From IMG/VR virus record IMGVR_UViG_3300017963_000320, positions 1 through 54,348 of that record: DNA of 54,348 bases, one strand, 5' to 3'. A model generated the notes under the pieces. It was not told where the DNA came from. It was given only the letters and a program-made list of their open reading frames with translations, and did not search any database. The translations under genes were made by a program, and so were the position numbers. The stretch is from a virus. Positions 21,831-30,071 of this stretch are shown here, piece after piece; positions within the stretch are counted from its first letter, which is position 1, and each line of letters starts with the position of its first letter.

Positions 21831-22472
21831 ATGCAATTACTTACAAGAAAAAAGAGTGAGCAAACAGGAAGAACCTATACCAAAGCAATCAACCTGAAAG
21901 AGCTTGTCAACAATCTAATGCCTGAAGCAGAACTTTCAGAAAGTGAACATGCAGACTTCATCAGGACAGATTCAGGAATCAGTTTCAGAATTGAAATTTC
22001 AAGAAGTTACCCATATACACACAAGTTGACTTTTGCCTACTACGCAGGATACAGGATCAAGGCTGTGAAACGATGGATGAAAATTGATCATGGTGAAATT
22101 GACATGAACAAAGTTCAAAAGAAGTTTAATCAGTTCCAGCAGGAAGCAACTTATGCAAAGAATCTTGAAAATGAAAAGCAAGCACAAGAGCAAGAGAGAA
22201 AATCAAAGAAGGAACACTTTAAGCAGGAACTTGAAACACTGATGCCTCAACTGCTGGAACTTGGCATCGCAGAAGAATATACTTCATACGATGGTTCACT
22301 TGCCTATAATAGCAAACTGAAAGTAAAAGAAACAAACTATGGGCATGTGTGGATTGACTTCAATGATGGATCAAGTGAATTCCATTTTGACAGCATTGAT
22401 GGTGTCAAAGAATTCCTGATCCTTTATCCACAACTGAAAGCAGTCACAGACAAAATCAAAGTCTTGAAATAA
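21831..22472 (+). CDS. Hypothetical protein with a coiled-coil centre
   Basis: A 213-residue protein. Residues 1-90 are mixed, 90-135 form a charged coiled coil (NEKQAQEQERKSKKEHFK), and 150-213 are a small alpha/beta domain ending in a helix (GVKEFLILYPQLKAV). No family recognised and no membrane segments. It starts behind AAAGGAGAATC. Confidence 0.7.
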   Translation: MQLLTRKKSEQTGRTYTKAINLKELVNNLMPEAELSESEHADFIRTDSGISFRIEISRSYPYTHKLTFAYYAGYRIKAVKRWMKIDHGEIDMNKVQKKFNQFQQEATYAKNLENEKQAQEQERKSKKEHFKQELETLMPQLLELGIAEEYTSYDGSLAYNSKLKVKETNYGHVWIDFNDGSSEFHFDSIDGVKEFLILYPQLKAVTDKIKVLK

Positions 22473-22492
22473 TCACAAAGGAGAATCAGAGA

Positions 22493-22768
22493 ATGAGAAG
22501 AAAATCAAATCCAGCAGAGAAAGAAGCAGAACTGCTTCAAATCAGACAGGCAAAATGGCGCAGTCAATATCATTGCATCAAGGTTCTGAATGGAATTGCG
22601 ACTGTTGGATCAGAAGTTTATTTTTCACCAAGAAAAAAAGGAAAGGTTGTGTCAATCTCATTGACTGAATCAGGTCAAGGGCAGACAGTGACATTTGAAA
22701 CATCAAAGGGTTTGATGACACGAGGCGCAGAAAGTCTTGAAATAATTACAAAGGAGAATCAGAAATGA
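22493..22768 (+). CDS. Hypothetical protein
   Basis: A 91-residue protein with a basic helical N-terminus and a C-terminal SH3-like barrel (GSEVYFSPRKKGKVVSI, GQTVTFETSKGLM). It may bind DNA or RNA. It starts behind AAAGGAGAATC and overlaps the next gene by four bases. Confidence 0.65.
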   Translation: MRRKSNPAEKEAELLQIRQAKWRSQYHCIKVLNGIATVGSEVYFSPRKKGKVVSISLTESGQGQTVTFETSKGLMTRGAESLEIITKENQK

Positions 22769-22947
22769 AACAGGTCAGCAAGAAGCAACTGAAAGAATGC
22801 CTGAAATTATTAAGGGATTATGGATTCAAAGGTGAATTGAATAAGCCTGCAAAGATCAAGGTTGAATGGAAAAACAGACATTTCACAAATGTGAAATTTA
22901 TCAATGCAAACATTTATGCAGTGATGGATTTCATCAGGGAACACTGA
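22765..22947 (+). CDS. Hypothetical small basic protein
   Basis: A 60-residue basic protein (VSKKQLKECLKLLRDYG) with a helix-strand-strand-helix pattern. It starts behind an AAAGGAGAATC located in the end of the previous gene. No family recognised. Confidence 0.65.
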   Translation: MKQVSKKQLKECLKLLRDYGFKGELNKPAKIKVEWKNRHFTNVKFINANIYAVMDFIREH

Positions 22948-22963
22948 AAAGGAGAATTGAAAA

Positions 22964-23182
22964 ATGGCAACACTGAAAATCTATTTTGACAATGAACTGA
23001 TTGAAGCAACCAATGTGACAATCTGCCTGAATGAACTTGAAGGACATTCACATTCTGAAGTCAGGATCAGCACAAACTATTCGGGTGACAAAATGATCAT
23101 CAAGGCAACAGACATGAATGTTGAAGAACTGTCCATGTCAGAAGCACACAAGAACATGAAACTAAAACTGAAGGAAAGTTGA
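22964..23182 (+). CDS. Hypothetical small protein
   Basis: A 72-residue protein with a beta start (TLKIYFDNELIEATNVTI) and a charged helical end. It starts behind AAAAGGAGAATTG. No family recognised. Confidence 0.65.
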   Translation: MATLKIYFDNELIEATNVTICLNELEGHSHSEVRISTNYSGDKMIIKATDMNVEELSMSEAHKNMKLKLKES

Positions 23183-23183
23183 A

Positions 23184-23363
23184 ATGAAAAAGAAATGGAA
23201 ATCAATTGCACAGCCAAACCCCTTTTACAGTCAAAAGGAAGCTGAAGAATATGCAAAAGGTTATGCATATGCAGTGAAAGGAAACAACATAAAAGAGAAT
23301 CAAGGAGACGCACGGGAAGCAGGGTTTGCTGATGGTGTCTTTGATGCAAAGCTGAATGAGTGA
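23184..23363 (+). CDS. Small hypothetical protein, 59 residues
   Basis: The frame starts one base after the previous stop, behind AAGGAAAG, and ends TGA at 23361-23363. The protein is basic at the start (MKKKWKSIAQPNPFYS), then AEEYAKGYAYAVKGN and AREAGFADGVFDAK, a pair of alanine/glycine/tyrosine helices common in small phage proteins. Its end runs into another AAGGAGAATC that serves no visible gene. Confidence 0.65.
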   Translation: MKKKWKSIAQPNPFYSQKEAEEYAKGYAYAVKGNNIKENQGDAREAGFADGVFDAKLNE

Positions 23364-23385
23364 AGGAGAATCCAAAATGAAATAA
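23363..23385 (+). pseudogene. Orphan ribosome site with a two-codon stub
   Basis: AAGGAGAATCCAAAATG is intact, but the frame is ATG-AAA-TAA. It looks like the start of a gene lost by deletion, leaving the cassette front directly before the terminator. A regulatory mini-ORF is the alternative. Confidence 0.5.
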
Positions 23386-23393
23386 TAAAATCA

Positions 23394-23408
23394 ATAGATA
23401 AAATCTTG
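23394..23408. promoter_or_regulatory. Degenerate ATAGAT-AAA-ATCT site
   Basis: ATAGAT-AAA-ATCTTG keeps the left arm, centre and four bases of the right arm of the palindrome. It lies just upstream of a terminator rather than before a ribosome site, so it may be a remnant. Confidence 0.4.
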
Positions 23409-23411
23409 AAC

Positions 23412-23444
23412 AGGCAGATTGCAAAAGTGCAGTCTGCCTTTTTT
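23412..23444 (+). terminator. Strong rho-independent terminator before the head genes
   Basis: AGGCAGATTGCA (23412-23423) pairs with TGCAGTCTGCCT (23428-23439) over 12 positions with one G-U pair, around AAAG. Six T residues follow. It separates the accessory block from the structural genes. Confidence 0.9.
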
Positions 23445-23511
23445 ATTTTCCCTTGCGTCATTGTTATTTCATCTTTATATTTGCACCAATAAATTTTTTA
23501 CAGGTACAAAT

Positions 23512-24972
23512 ATGAATCCACAACCAAATGAAAAACAGGCAAAGATGAATGATGACATGGCAAGAGCCATGATGATTGTCAATACATTCCTGACCCGATC
23601 ACAATTACAGGCACAGCTTGGTTATCAATACGGCACTGAGCGTGACATGTATGAAGCACTTGGATACAAAAGAACACCTACCTTTGAAGACTTTGAAGCA
23701 ATGTACGACAGACAGGACATTGCAAAAACAATCATTGACATTCCTGCCGATGGAACTTGGAAGGGTGAACCCTGCATTGAACAAGTTGGAATGTTGGAAG
23801 GAAAGGTTGATTCCCCTTTTGAAATTAAGTTCCAGCAGATTGCGAACGATTTGAAACTGTGGACATATTTCAACAGGGTTGACAAGATCAGTCAACGTGG
23901 TGAATATGCTGTTTTGTTTCTTGGCTTTGATGATGCAAAGGATTTCAAGCAACTGAAGAACCCTGTTTCAGAAAACACAGAAGGTCTTTCAATCACACAC
24001 ATTCGCCCGATCAGTCAACCAAATGCACAGATCAGCAAATTCAATTCTGATCCTTCATCTTCAAGATTTCAACAGCCTGAGATATACACACTGACTTTTG
24101 ATGATCAGTCACAGCTTCAAGGATCAACTGATCAAGATACAAAATCAAAGTCAGTCAATGTTCATTGGTCAAGAGTTCTGCACATTGCATCTGATCTTCA
24201 GGAATCAGACATCTACGGAACACCTACATTGAAAGCAATCTTGAACAGATTGTTTGATTTGGAAAAAGTGGTTGGTGGAAACAGTGAAGCATTTTGGCGT
24301 GGTGCATATCCTGCAACACAGTTCGACCTTGATCCTGATGTTCAGTTGTCACCAAAAGAGAAAGAAGAACTGCGTGATCAGACAAATGATTTTATAAACA
24401 AATTCAAAAGGACAATCAGAACAAGGGGAATGGACATCAAAGAATTTTCTGCACAAGCAGTTGATCCTTCAGGTGCATTTGATGTCATCATGAAATTGAT
24501 TTCTGCAAAAACAAGAATTCCAATGCGAATGTTGACAGGTTCTGAACGTGGTGAATTATCATCAAGTCAGGACATGGTTTCATTCAATGAAATGCTGTTG
24601 GAAAGAAAAGAAGATTTTGCAACACCTTGTGTGATCAAGCCATTCATTGACAGGTTAATCAAATACGGCATCTTGCCACCTGTTGAATACACTGTGACAT
24701 GGCATCCTGTTACAGTCAGGGATGCAGAAAAACAATCTGTTGTCACAAAGAACCTGACTGAATCAATTGTCAAATATTCTGAATCACTTCCTGCACAGAT
24801 GATTGTTCAACCAAAAGATTTTTTCACAAGGATTCTTGGCTTGTCAATTACAGAAGCTGAAACATTGCTTGAAGAAATGGATGGACAGTTCGATGATGAA
24901 GAAGAAGATGATGAATTTGATTTTGAAATAATTGAAAAAGAACAGGACAATGAACAAACCCCTGACAACTAA
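23512..24972 (+). CDS. Portal protein (DUF1073-type)
   Basis: A 486-residue portal subunit, the dodecameric ring through which DNA enters and leaves the head. Typical segments include TRSQLQAQLGYQYG, QDIAKTIIDIPADGTWK, RGEYAVLFLGF, NVHWSRVLHIA, YGTPTLKAILNRLFDLEK and SAKTRIPMRMLTGSERGELSSSQD, the last being the conserved DUF1073 region. The acidic C-terminal tail (DDEEEDDEFDFE) is common in portals. ATG 23512 is chosen over a longer open frame that runs back through the terminator. It overlaps the MuF gene, the normal neighbour. Confidence 0.9.
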   Translation: MNPQPNEKQAKMNDDMARAMMIVNTFLTRSQLQAQLGYQYGTERDMYEALGYKRTPTFEDFEAMYDRQDIAKTIIDIPADGTWKGEPCIEQVGMLEGKVDSPFEIKFQQIANDLKLWTYFNRVDKISQRGEYAVLFLGFDDAKDFKQLKNPVSENTEGLSITHIRPISQPNAQISKFNSDPSSSRFQQPEIYTLTFDDQSQLQGSTDQDTKSKSVNVHWSRVLHIASDLQESDIYGTPTLKAILNRLFDLEKVVGGNSEAFWRGAYPATQFDLDPDVQLSPKEKEELRDQTNDFINKFKRTIRTRGMDIKEFSAQAVDPSGAFDVIMKLISAKTRIPMRMLTGSERGELSSSQDMVSFNEMLLERKEDFATPCVIKPFIDRLIKYGILPPVEYTVTWHPVTVRDAEKQSVVTKNLTESIVKYSESLPAQMIVQPKDFFTRILGLSITEAETLLEEMDGQFDDEEEDDEFDFEIIEKEQDNEQTPDN

Positions 24973-27124
24973 TCTTCTGCCAGCACAGAAAGACCCCACA
25001 CATACACTGACAATCAGGAATAAATTTGTCAGTGAATTCAGGAGACGTTTGCGAACAATCAGGGGTTTCATCACAAAGTCTTTGGTTGACAATGATGCAC
25101 TTGGTTTGATCAATACATCAGGACAGGGCAGGGAATCATTCAGGCGATTCACAGGCAACATGCCAGCAGGAAGGAATCAGTTTGTCAGACCTACACAAGC
25201 AGGATCAATCCAAGCATTCAGGGAATGGTTTCAGGAACAGCTTGATGAACAGGTTCTGCAAGTGACAAGGAATCCATTGACAGGAACAGTTGAACAGATC
25301 AGACCACAGTGGACAGAAAAATATATTCAGCAAGGCTATTTGTCAGGGGTGAATCAAGCAACTGAATCTGTCAGGGCATCAGGAATCATCACACCATCCA
25401 TTGCACCAACAATTGACAAGCTGAATCTTGTTCAGATACAAGCAAACCCTGTTCACGCATCAGCAATGGAAACATTGTTTCAAAGAACCTTTTCAGAATT
25501 GACAGGAATGACTGACACAATGAAACAACAGGTTGCAAGAAATCTTGCTGATGGATTGCTTGCAGGTGACGGTCCACGAGCCATTGCAAGGAACATGAAC
25601 AAGACAATGCAAACACTTGGAAAAAGGGCAGAAGTAATTGCAAGGACAGAAACCATCCGAGCACATGCAAATGCATCCCTGAATCAGATGTCTGTTCTTG
25701 GTGTCACTGAAGTCAATGTTGTGGTGGAATTTTCCACAGCAGGTGACAACAGAGTTTGTCCACAGTGTTCATATTTGGAAGGAAGGATTTTCACAATTGA
25801 AAAGGCACAGGGAATCATCCCTGTTCATCCACAATGCAGATGCACATGGATTCCTGCCAATGTGGGTGAAAGGCGTGATCCAAATGTGTCAGATGAAGGC
25901 TTTGGTGACAGGATACCACAAAGCAGGATTGAAGAATTTGGTGATGTCAGGATTTCAGATGTTGAAAGGGAAGTCACAGACATTATTGGTTTCACCCCAC
26001 CATCCCGAGCAATACCGAATAAAACGATCCTGCATGGAAAAGATGGTGAAAGGGGTGTCAGTGTTGCCTATTCGGAGATAAACGCTTCAGGATGCCTTGA
26101 AATCCATTATACCGATGGACTGTTTCAGAATGTTGGAAAGGTTCAGGGATCAGGGATCAAGGACATTCAGATTCAAAATGAAAGGCTTTTAATCCACACC
26201 ACAGAAGGAAAGGTCTTTGATGTGGGTTCAGTCATGGGCAGGGCAGGAAAAGACGGTCAGGATGGAAAGAATGGGATTGATGGCAGGACAGGTGACAAGG
26301 GTGAAGATGGAATTGGAATCAAAGGAACAGGTCTGATTGATGGAATGCTGTTTCTTGAATTGACAAATGGCAACATTCACAATCTTGGAAAGGTCATTGG
26401 TGATGCAGGTGCAAAGGGTGACAAAGGTGATGCAGGCAAACAAGGTGAACAAGGTGAAGCAGGGCAAGATGGAATCAATGCAGACATCATTGAAAGCATC
26501 AGTCACAATGACAACACAATCATTTTCAATTTTGAATCAGGCAGGGTGATTGAAACTGAACTTCAATTGAATGAAGCAAAGCCTGAAGAATTTGTTGAAA
26601 GAATTGAATTGAACAATGCAAAGACCATGTGGCGATTCAGAATGTTTGGTGAAGCATGGTCTGAATGGATCAGGATCGGTGGTCGTGGTGGTGGTGGTGG
26701 AATAGGTGAAGCACCAAAGGACGGAAAGACCTATGGAAGAAACAATGGCGAATGGGTTGAAGTTTCAACAGGTGATGGTCTTGAAACTGTCAACTTCACT
26801 TTTGCAAGAAACAGCAGGAATGTGACCGACCAATATTTGCGTGGCATTGATGGTCAACGATCAAACCTTTCAAGCTATGTTGCACCATTCAATGCAACGA
26901 TATACAAGATCACAGTTGCAACAGCAGACACAGAATCATGGACAGCAGAAGTCAGAAAGAATGGAAGTGCAACTGTTGAAACTTCTGCAACTATGTCAGG
27001 AGAATCATTGAAGGTTGTGACAGTCAACAAAGATGTTGATGAAGGCGATCTTTTGCAACTTTATTGCAATGGAATAAATATTAACAGACCAACAGTAACG
27101 ATATACTTAAAGCGGAGAAATTAA
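24950..27124 (+). CDS. MuF-type head morphogenesis protein fused to collagen-like repeats and a head-fibre domain
   Basis: A 724-residue fusion. Residues about 30-305 are a Mu gpF/SPP1 gp7 minor head protein: ARTETIRAHANASLNQM, CPQCSYLEGRIF, PVHPQCRCTWIP. Two collagen-like Gly-X-Y blocks follow (about 428-460, GKDGQDGKNGIDG; and 483-510, GDKGDAGKQGEQGE), then a Gly-rich hinge with APKDGKTYGRNNGEWVEV (about 577-605), and a beta-sandwich end (617-724). The end shares the VRKNGSATV...LYCNG pattern with the next gene product. MuF proteins bind the portal inside or at the head vertex; here the C-terminus probably forms a trimeric fibre. ATG 24950 is used, overlapping the portal gene. Confidence 0.85.
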   Translation: MNKPLTTNLLPAQKDPTHTLTIRNKFVSEFRRRLRTIRGFITKSLVDNDALGLINTSGQGRESFRRFTGNMPAGRNQFVRPTQAGSIQAFREWFQEQLDEQVLQVTRNPLTGTVEQIRPQWTEKYIQQGYLSGVNQATESVRASGIITPSIAPTIDKLNLVQIQANPVHASAMETLFQRTFSELTGMTDTMKQQVARNLADGLLAGDGPRAIARNMNKTMQTLGKRAEVIARTETIRAHANASLNQMSVLGVTEVNVVVEFSTAGDNRVCPQCSYLEGRIFTIEKAQGIIPVHPQCRCTWIPANVGERRDPNVSDEGFGDRIPQSRIEEFGDVRISDVEREVTDIIGFTPPSRAIPNKTILHGKDGERGVSVAYSEINASGCLEIHYTDGLFQNVGKVQGSGIKDIQIQNERLLIHTTEGKVFDVGSVMGRAGKDGQDGKNGIDGRTGDKGEDGIGIKGTGLIDGMLFLELTNGNIHNLGKVIGDAGAKGDKGDAGKQGEQGEAGQDGINADIIESISHNDNTIIFNFESGRVIETELQLNEAKPEEFVERIELNNAKTMWRFRMFGEAWSEWIRIGGRGGGGGIGEAPKDGKTYGRNNGEWVEVSTGDGLETVNFTFARNSRNVTDQYLRGIDGQRSNLSSYVAPFNATIYKITVATADTESWTAEVRKNGSATVETSATMSGESLKVVTVNKDVDEGDLLQLYCNGININRPTVTIYLKRRN

Positions 27125-27126
27125 AA

Positions 27127-27972
27127 ATGGCTCAAGTATTATTAACAACACAGAATGTCGGATCATACACAGTTGATGATTTGGGTGGAAAAACTTTTGT
27201 TCACCCTGTGGTTGACTTTGATCTTCTGACAGAATTCACAGAAACTGACATTCAGGAAAGTGAAGACCTGCAATCATTGATTGATTCAGGTGACATTGTT
27301 CTTGAAGATACAGCAGGAAATGTTCTTGGAACAGTGCGTGACATTGGCGCACACAAACACAATCTGAAGGATGACGTTGATCAGTTCACCCTTGCAGATT
27401 TGAATGACAGGGTTTCTGATGGAACACTTGACACAACAAGTGATCCACGACCACCAAATGCACATGCAGGATCACACATTCAAGGTGCAACAGATGAAAT
27501 TGACGGTGATCAAATTGACATTGATTTCACACCTGCAAACTACACACCTGACACATCACCACCTGAAGTTGATGACCTTGATCAGTTGACAGCACACTTG
27601 AAAGGTATTGATGATGCCTTGAATGGTGTTGCAGGAAATGAAAAATACATAATCCGATTTGGAAGAAACAGGAACAATAGTGCTGATGTTTACCTGAACA
27701 ACGAAGAAGTTCCTTCAAACATTGCAGGAAGCGTTCTTGCTGTTGCTGGTACACTGACACACATTGCAGTGAAAACTGAATCACCTGTGTCTTGTACTTT
27801 TGAAATCAGAAAGAATGGTTCACCAACTGTTCTTGAAAGCATTACACTGACAGCACAAGACCTTGCTGTGAAAGCAGTCAACGTTGCATTTTCTGCACAG
27901 GATGAAGTTCAGGTCTATCTGAATGGAACATGTGACAGGGTTGTGCTTCTTCTTTCATTTACTAATCCATAA
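27127..27972 (+). CDS. Head-fibre-like virion protein A
   Basis: A 281-residue protein. Its N-terminus (GGKTFVHPVVDFDLL, then DLQSLIDSGDIVL) is paralogous to that of the next gene. Its C-terminal domain (from about 170) shares FEIRKNGSPTV and VYLNG patterns with the end of the MuF fusion. The shared-end, shared-start arrangement suggests modular head fibres or decoration proteins built from exchangeable domains. Position among head genes supports a virion role. Receptor binding or capsid display is inference. It starts behind GCGGAGAAATT. Confidence 0.7.
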   Translation: MAQVLLTTQNVGSYTVDDLGGKTFVHPVVDFDLLTEFTETDIQESEDLQSLIDSGDIVLEDTAGNVLGTVRDIGAHKHNLKDDVDQFTLADLNDRVSDGTLDTTSDPRPPNAHAGSHIQGATDEIDGDQIDIDFTPANYTPDTSPPEVDDLDQLTAHLKGIDDALNGVAGNEKYIIRFGRNRNNSADVYLNNEEVPSNIAGSVLAVAGTLTHIAVKTESPVSCTFEIRKNGSPTVLESITLTAQDLAVKAVNVAFSAQDEVQVYLNGTCDRVVLLLSFTNP

Positions 27973-27986
27973 GGTTTGACAGGGCA

Positions 27987-28745
27987 ATGAGCGAACTTCT
28001 TTTATCTACAACAGGAACAAACACTGAGATTGTTTTGCCTGACATGGGGCAGAAGAAGTTCGTTCACCCTGTAATTGATTACAACCTTTATAACGAATAC
28101 AATGAAGAAGACATCAAAGCATCACAGGATTTGCAAAATGCAATCAGTCAAGGATGGATCACATTAACGCTGAACGGATTGACAATTGACGATGTCAAAG
28201 AAGTAGTTGAAAGCAGACCATCAAGGCAAAGCATTGACTTTGACCCTGTGAACTTCATTCCTGTCACTGATGCAGAACACGATGAAGATTCACTGCTTGC
28301 TTTACTTAAAGGGATCGACACAAAACTTGGAGCAATTATTTCAGGATCAGTTGATGTTGATTCACAAAAAAGCAAACTATCTGAAGACACAACAGTGATG
28401 GTTGACGAATGGCAAGATATTGCAGGGGATTCAATCAATCAATTGACTGAAGCAATAACAGCATCAGGTGTCAACAGGAATTATCTAATTGAATTCAGTG
28501 GTGATTTTCAGAATTCACAGAACAACAAATTTGTTTGTCTTCGATTTGTCATTGATGGGATTCCTTCAGAAGCATCTGAAATTGAAATCAAGCATCAAGA
28601 ATATCCTGCAAACATTTCAATTCAGGATATTGCAACACTTGCACCTGCAAAACAGGTCAAGGTTCAATGGAAAATCAAATCAGGAAATACAAACTACACA
28701 ATCACTGCAAGAAGGGGCAGGTTGATAATTTACGGAGTCGGATAA
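27987..28745 (+). CDS. Head-fibre-like virion protein B
   Basis: A 252-residue paralogue of the preceding protein in its first 70 residues (GQKKFVHPVIDYNLYNEYN, DLQNAISQGWITL), with a different, beta-rich C-terminal domain (VNRNYLIEFSGDFQNSQN, VKVQWKIKSGNTNYTI). The pair looks like a duplication followed by replacement of the outer domain. It starts 14 bases after protein A, behind GACAGGGCA, and ends one base before the next gene. Likely capsid-associated. Confidence 0.68.
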   Translation: MSELLLSTTGTNTEIVLPDMGQKKFVHPVIDYNLYNEYNEEDIKASQDLQNAISQGWITLTLNGLTIDDVKEVVESRPSRQSIDFDPVNFIPVTDAEHDEDSLLALLKGIDTKLGAIISGSVDVDSQKSKLSEDTTVMVDEWQDIAGDSINQLTEAITASGVNRNYLIEFSGDFQNSQNNKFVCLRFVIDGIPSEASEIEIKHQEYPANISIQDIATLAPAKQVKVQWKIKSGNTNYTITARRGRLIIYGVG

Positions 28746-28746
28746 A

Positions 28747-29616
28747 ATGGCAGTACAGAAACACACATATTCAATTGCAACGGACACAGCAAATGGAAAG
28801 GTTGATCATGACACATTGAAAAAAGAGATTGAAGCACCTTCATCAGGCGTGATCTATGGTCTTGCAATTCCAATGATTGTGACTGTCAACGATGTTCTTG
28901 ACATCTACCTGAAAGACAATGCAGAAGACATGTACGATGAACTTCTTGCAGTTGTGAATGCACATCAAGGTGAATCAACTGCTGAACAGCCTGAAGCATT
29001 TGCACCACAGCAATCAAGGGAAGGGTTCAGATTGTGCAACAGGGATTTTCTTTTGAACACTGCAATTTTTGATGGCATTGATTCCTTTGAAGACCTGTAC
29101 GTCAATCCAGCAGACAACAAGAGATACGACTGGGGTGAAATGTCTTTTATGGGTTGTTATAAAAAAGACCTGACAGAAAGCAGTGAACCGATGATCCTTT
29201 GCACAGATCAAGCAGATGCAGATGCAAATGCAATTCTTTCTGTGTGGGATTATGTACCAAGAAATTTGTCAGATGGATCACCAACTGACATTGACATTCT
29301 TGGTGGTGGTCTTTGGGTTGACAAAGATTTGCAAGGTGCAAACAATGCAGAACTTCTTGAACATCAGGTCTACGTTATTTCTGCCCCGAACATTCCTTCA
29401 AGTCTTGGTGGAAGAATCAAGTTCTTCGATGGTTATCTGTTGCCATACAAAGACAGGCAGATGCAAGCACAGTCATCAAGAGCAATTCCACTTGATGCAA
29501 CAGGTGCAGGTGGTGTTGAAGGTGGACGAATCAGGGTTTGGCTTTATTATCCAGCAGGGAAAAAGCAAAGTCACATCTTTAGACTGAACACATTCAGGAA
29601 AGCAATGTCACAATGA
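28747..29616 (+). CDS. Hypothetical virion protein
   Basis: A 289-residue protein with no motif I can name. It has a beta-rich centre and end (GGRIKFFDGYLLPYKD, GRIRVWLYYPAGKKQ), no signal peptide and few cysteines, and sits between head-fibre genes and the capsid protease. It may be a capsid-associated or portal-region protein. It overlaps the next gene by four bases. Confidence 0.62.
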   Translation: MAVQKHTYSIATDTANGKVDHDTLKKEIEAPSSGVIYGLAIPMIVTVNDVLDIYLKDNAEDMYDELLAVVNAHQGESTAEQPEAFAPQQSREGFRLCNRDFLLNTAIFDGIDSFEDLYVNPADNKRYDWGEMSFMGCYKKDLTESSEPMILCTDQADADANAILSVWDYVPRNLSDGSPTDIDILGGGLWVDKDLQGANNAELLEHQVYVISAPNIPSSLGGRIKFFDGYLLPYKDRQMQAQSSRAIPLDATGAGGVEGGRIRVWLYYPAGKKQSHIFRLNTFRKAMSQ

Positions 29617-29957
29617 AAGACCATTGCACAAAATTCCCTGATCACCTTTTTGGAATTGACATTTCAGAATGCTGTGAATATCACGACATATGCTATGCAC
29701 TTGGTGGTGGCGAACAGGAAAGGTTTCTGTCTGACATTGTTCTGAAAAGGTGTGTGTTCAATAAGTTCATGAAAAAGAAAGTGAACTTTGCAGGGGATCA
29801 TTGGTCTGCTTGGTTCCTTTGGTGGTATGTGTTCATGACCTTGTTTGTTTACAGCACAAAAGCAGGAAGGTGGATTGCAGGAAAGATTGTTTCAAACCTT
29901 ATGTTTGCAGGTGTCAGACTGTTTGGAAAGAAATATTTTAACTACCATTCACAATAG
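29613..29957 (+). CDS. Phospholipase A2-like membrane protein
   Basis: A 114-residue protein whose N-terminus holds the phospholipase A2 active-site signature: ECCEYHDICYALGG with Cys20-Cys21, catalytic His24, calcium-ligand Asp25, Cys27 and Tyr28, plus a second acidic residue at Asp41 (FLSDIVLKRC). The usual glycine-rich calcium loop before the CC pair is absent or replaced by FPDHLFGID. Residues 60-105 are strongly hydrophobic (SAWFLWWYVFMTLFVY) and end FAGVRLFGKKYF, a tail seen in related phage and bacterial proteins. It could damage lipid bilayers during entry or lysis. It lies among head genes and overlaps the previous one by four bases. Confidence 0.72.
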   Translation: MKDHCTKFPDHLFGIDISECCEYHDICYALGGGEQERFLSDIVLKRCVFNKFMKKKVNFAGDHWSAWFLWWYVFMTLFVYSTKAGRWIAGKIVSNLMFAGVRLFGKKYFNYHSQ

Positions 29958-29968
29958 ATTTTATCTAT
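29954..29968. promoter_or_regulatory. ATAGAT-TTT-ATCTAT palindrome overlapping a stop codon
   Basis: Exact reverse complement of the ATAGATAAAATCTAT sites. It covers the TAG stop of the phospholipase-like gene and opens a 112-bp gene-free gap (29958-30069) that contains a second, degenerate copy at its other end. Confidence 0.6.
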
Positions 29969-30056
29969 AACTTTCAAATAAAAATTTTGCACAAACCCTT
30001 GCAACGATTGCCGTTTTCATTACCGTAGCGAATAAATACTTATAAAAAAAATTGGT

Positions 30057-30071
30057 ATAGATTTTATTTAT
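30057..30071. promoter_or_regulatory. Degenerate palindrome overlapping a start codon
   Basis: ATAGAT-TTT-ATTTAT, one base off the consensus, overlaps the ATG at 30070. A protein bound here would block translation start DNA and transcription entry. With the copy at 29954 it brackets the gap. Confidence 0.5.
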
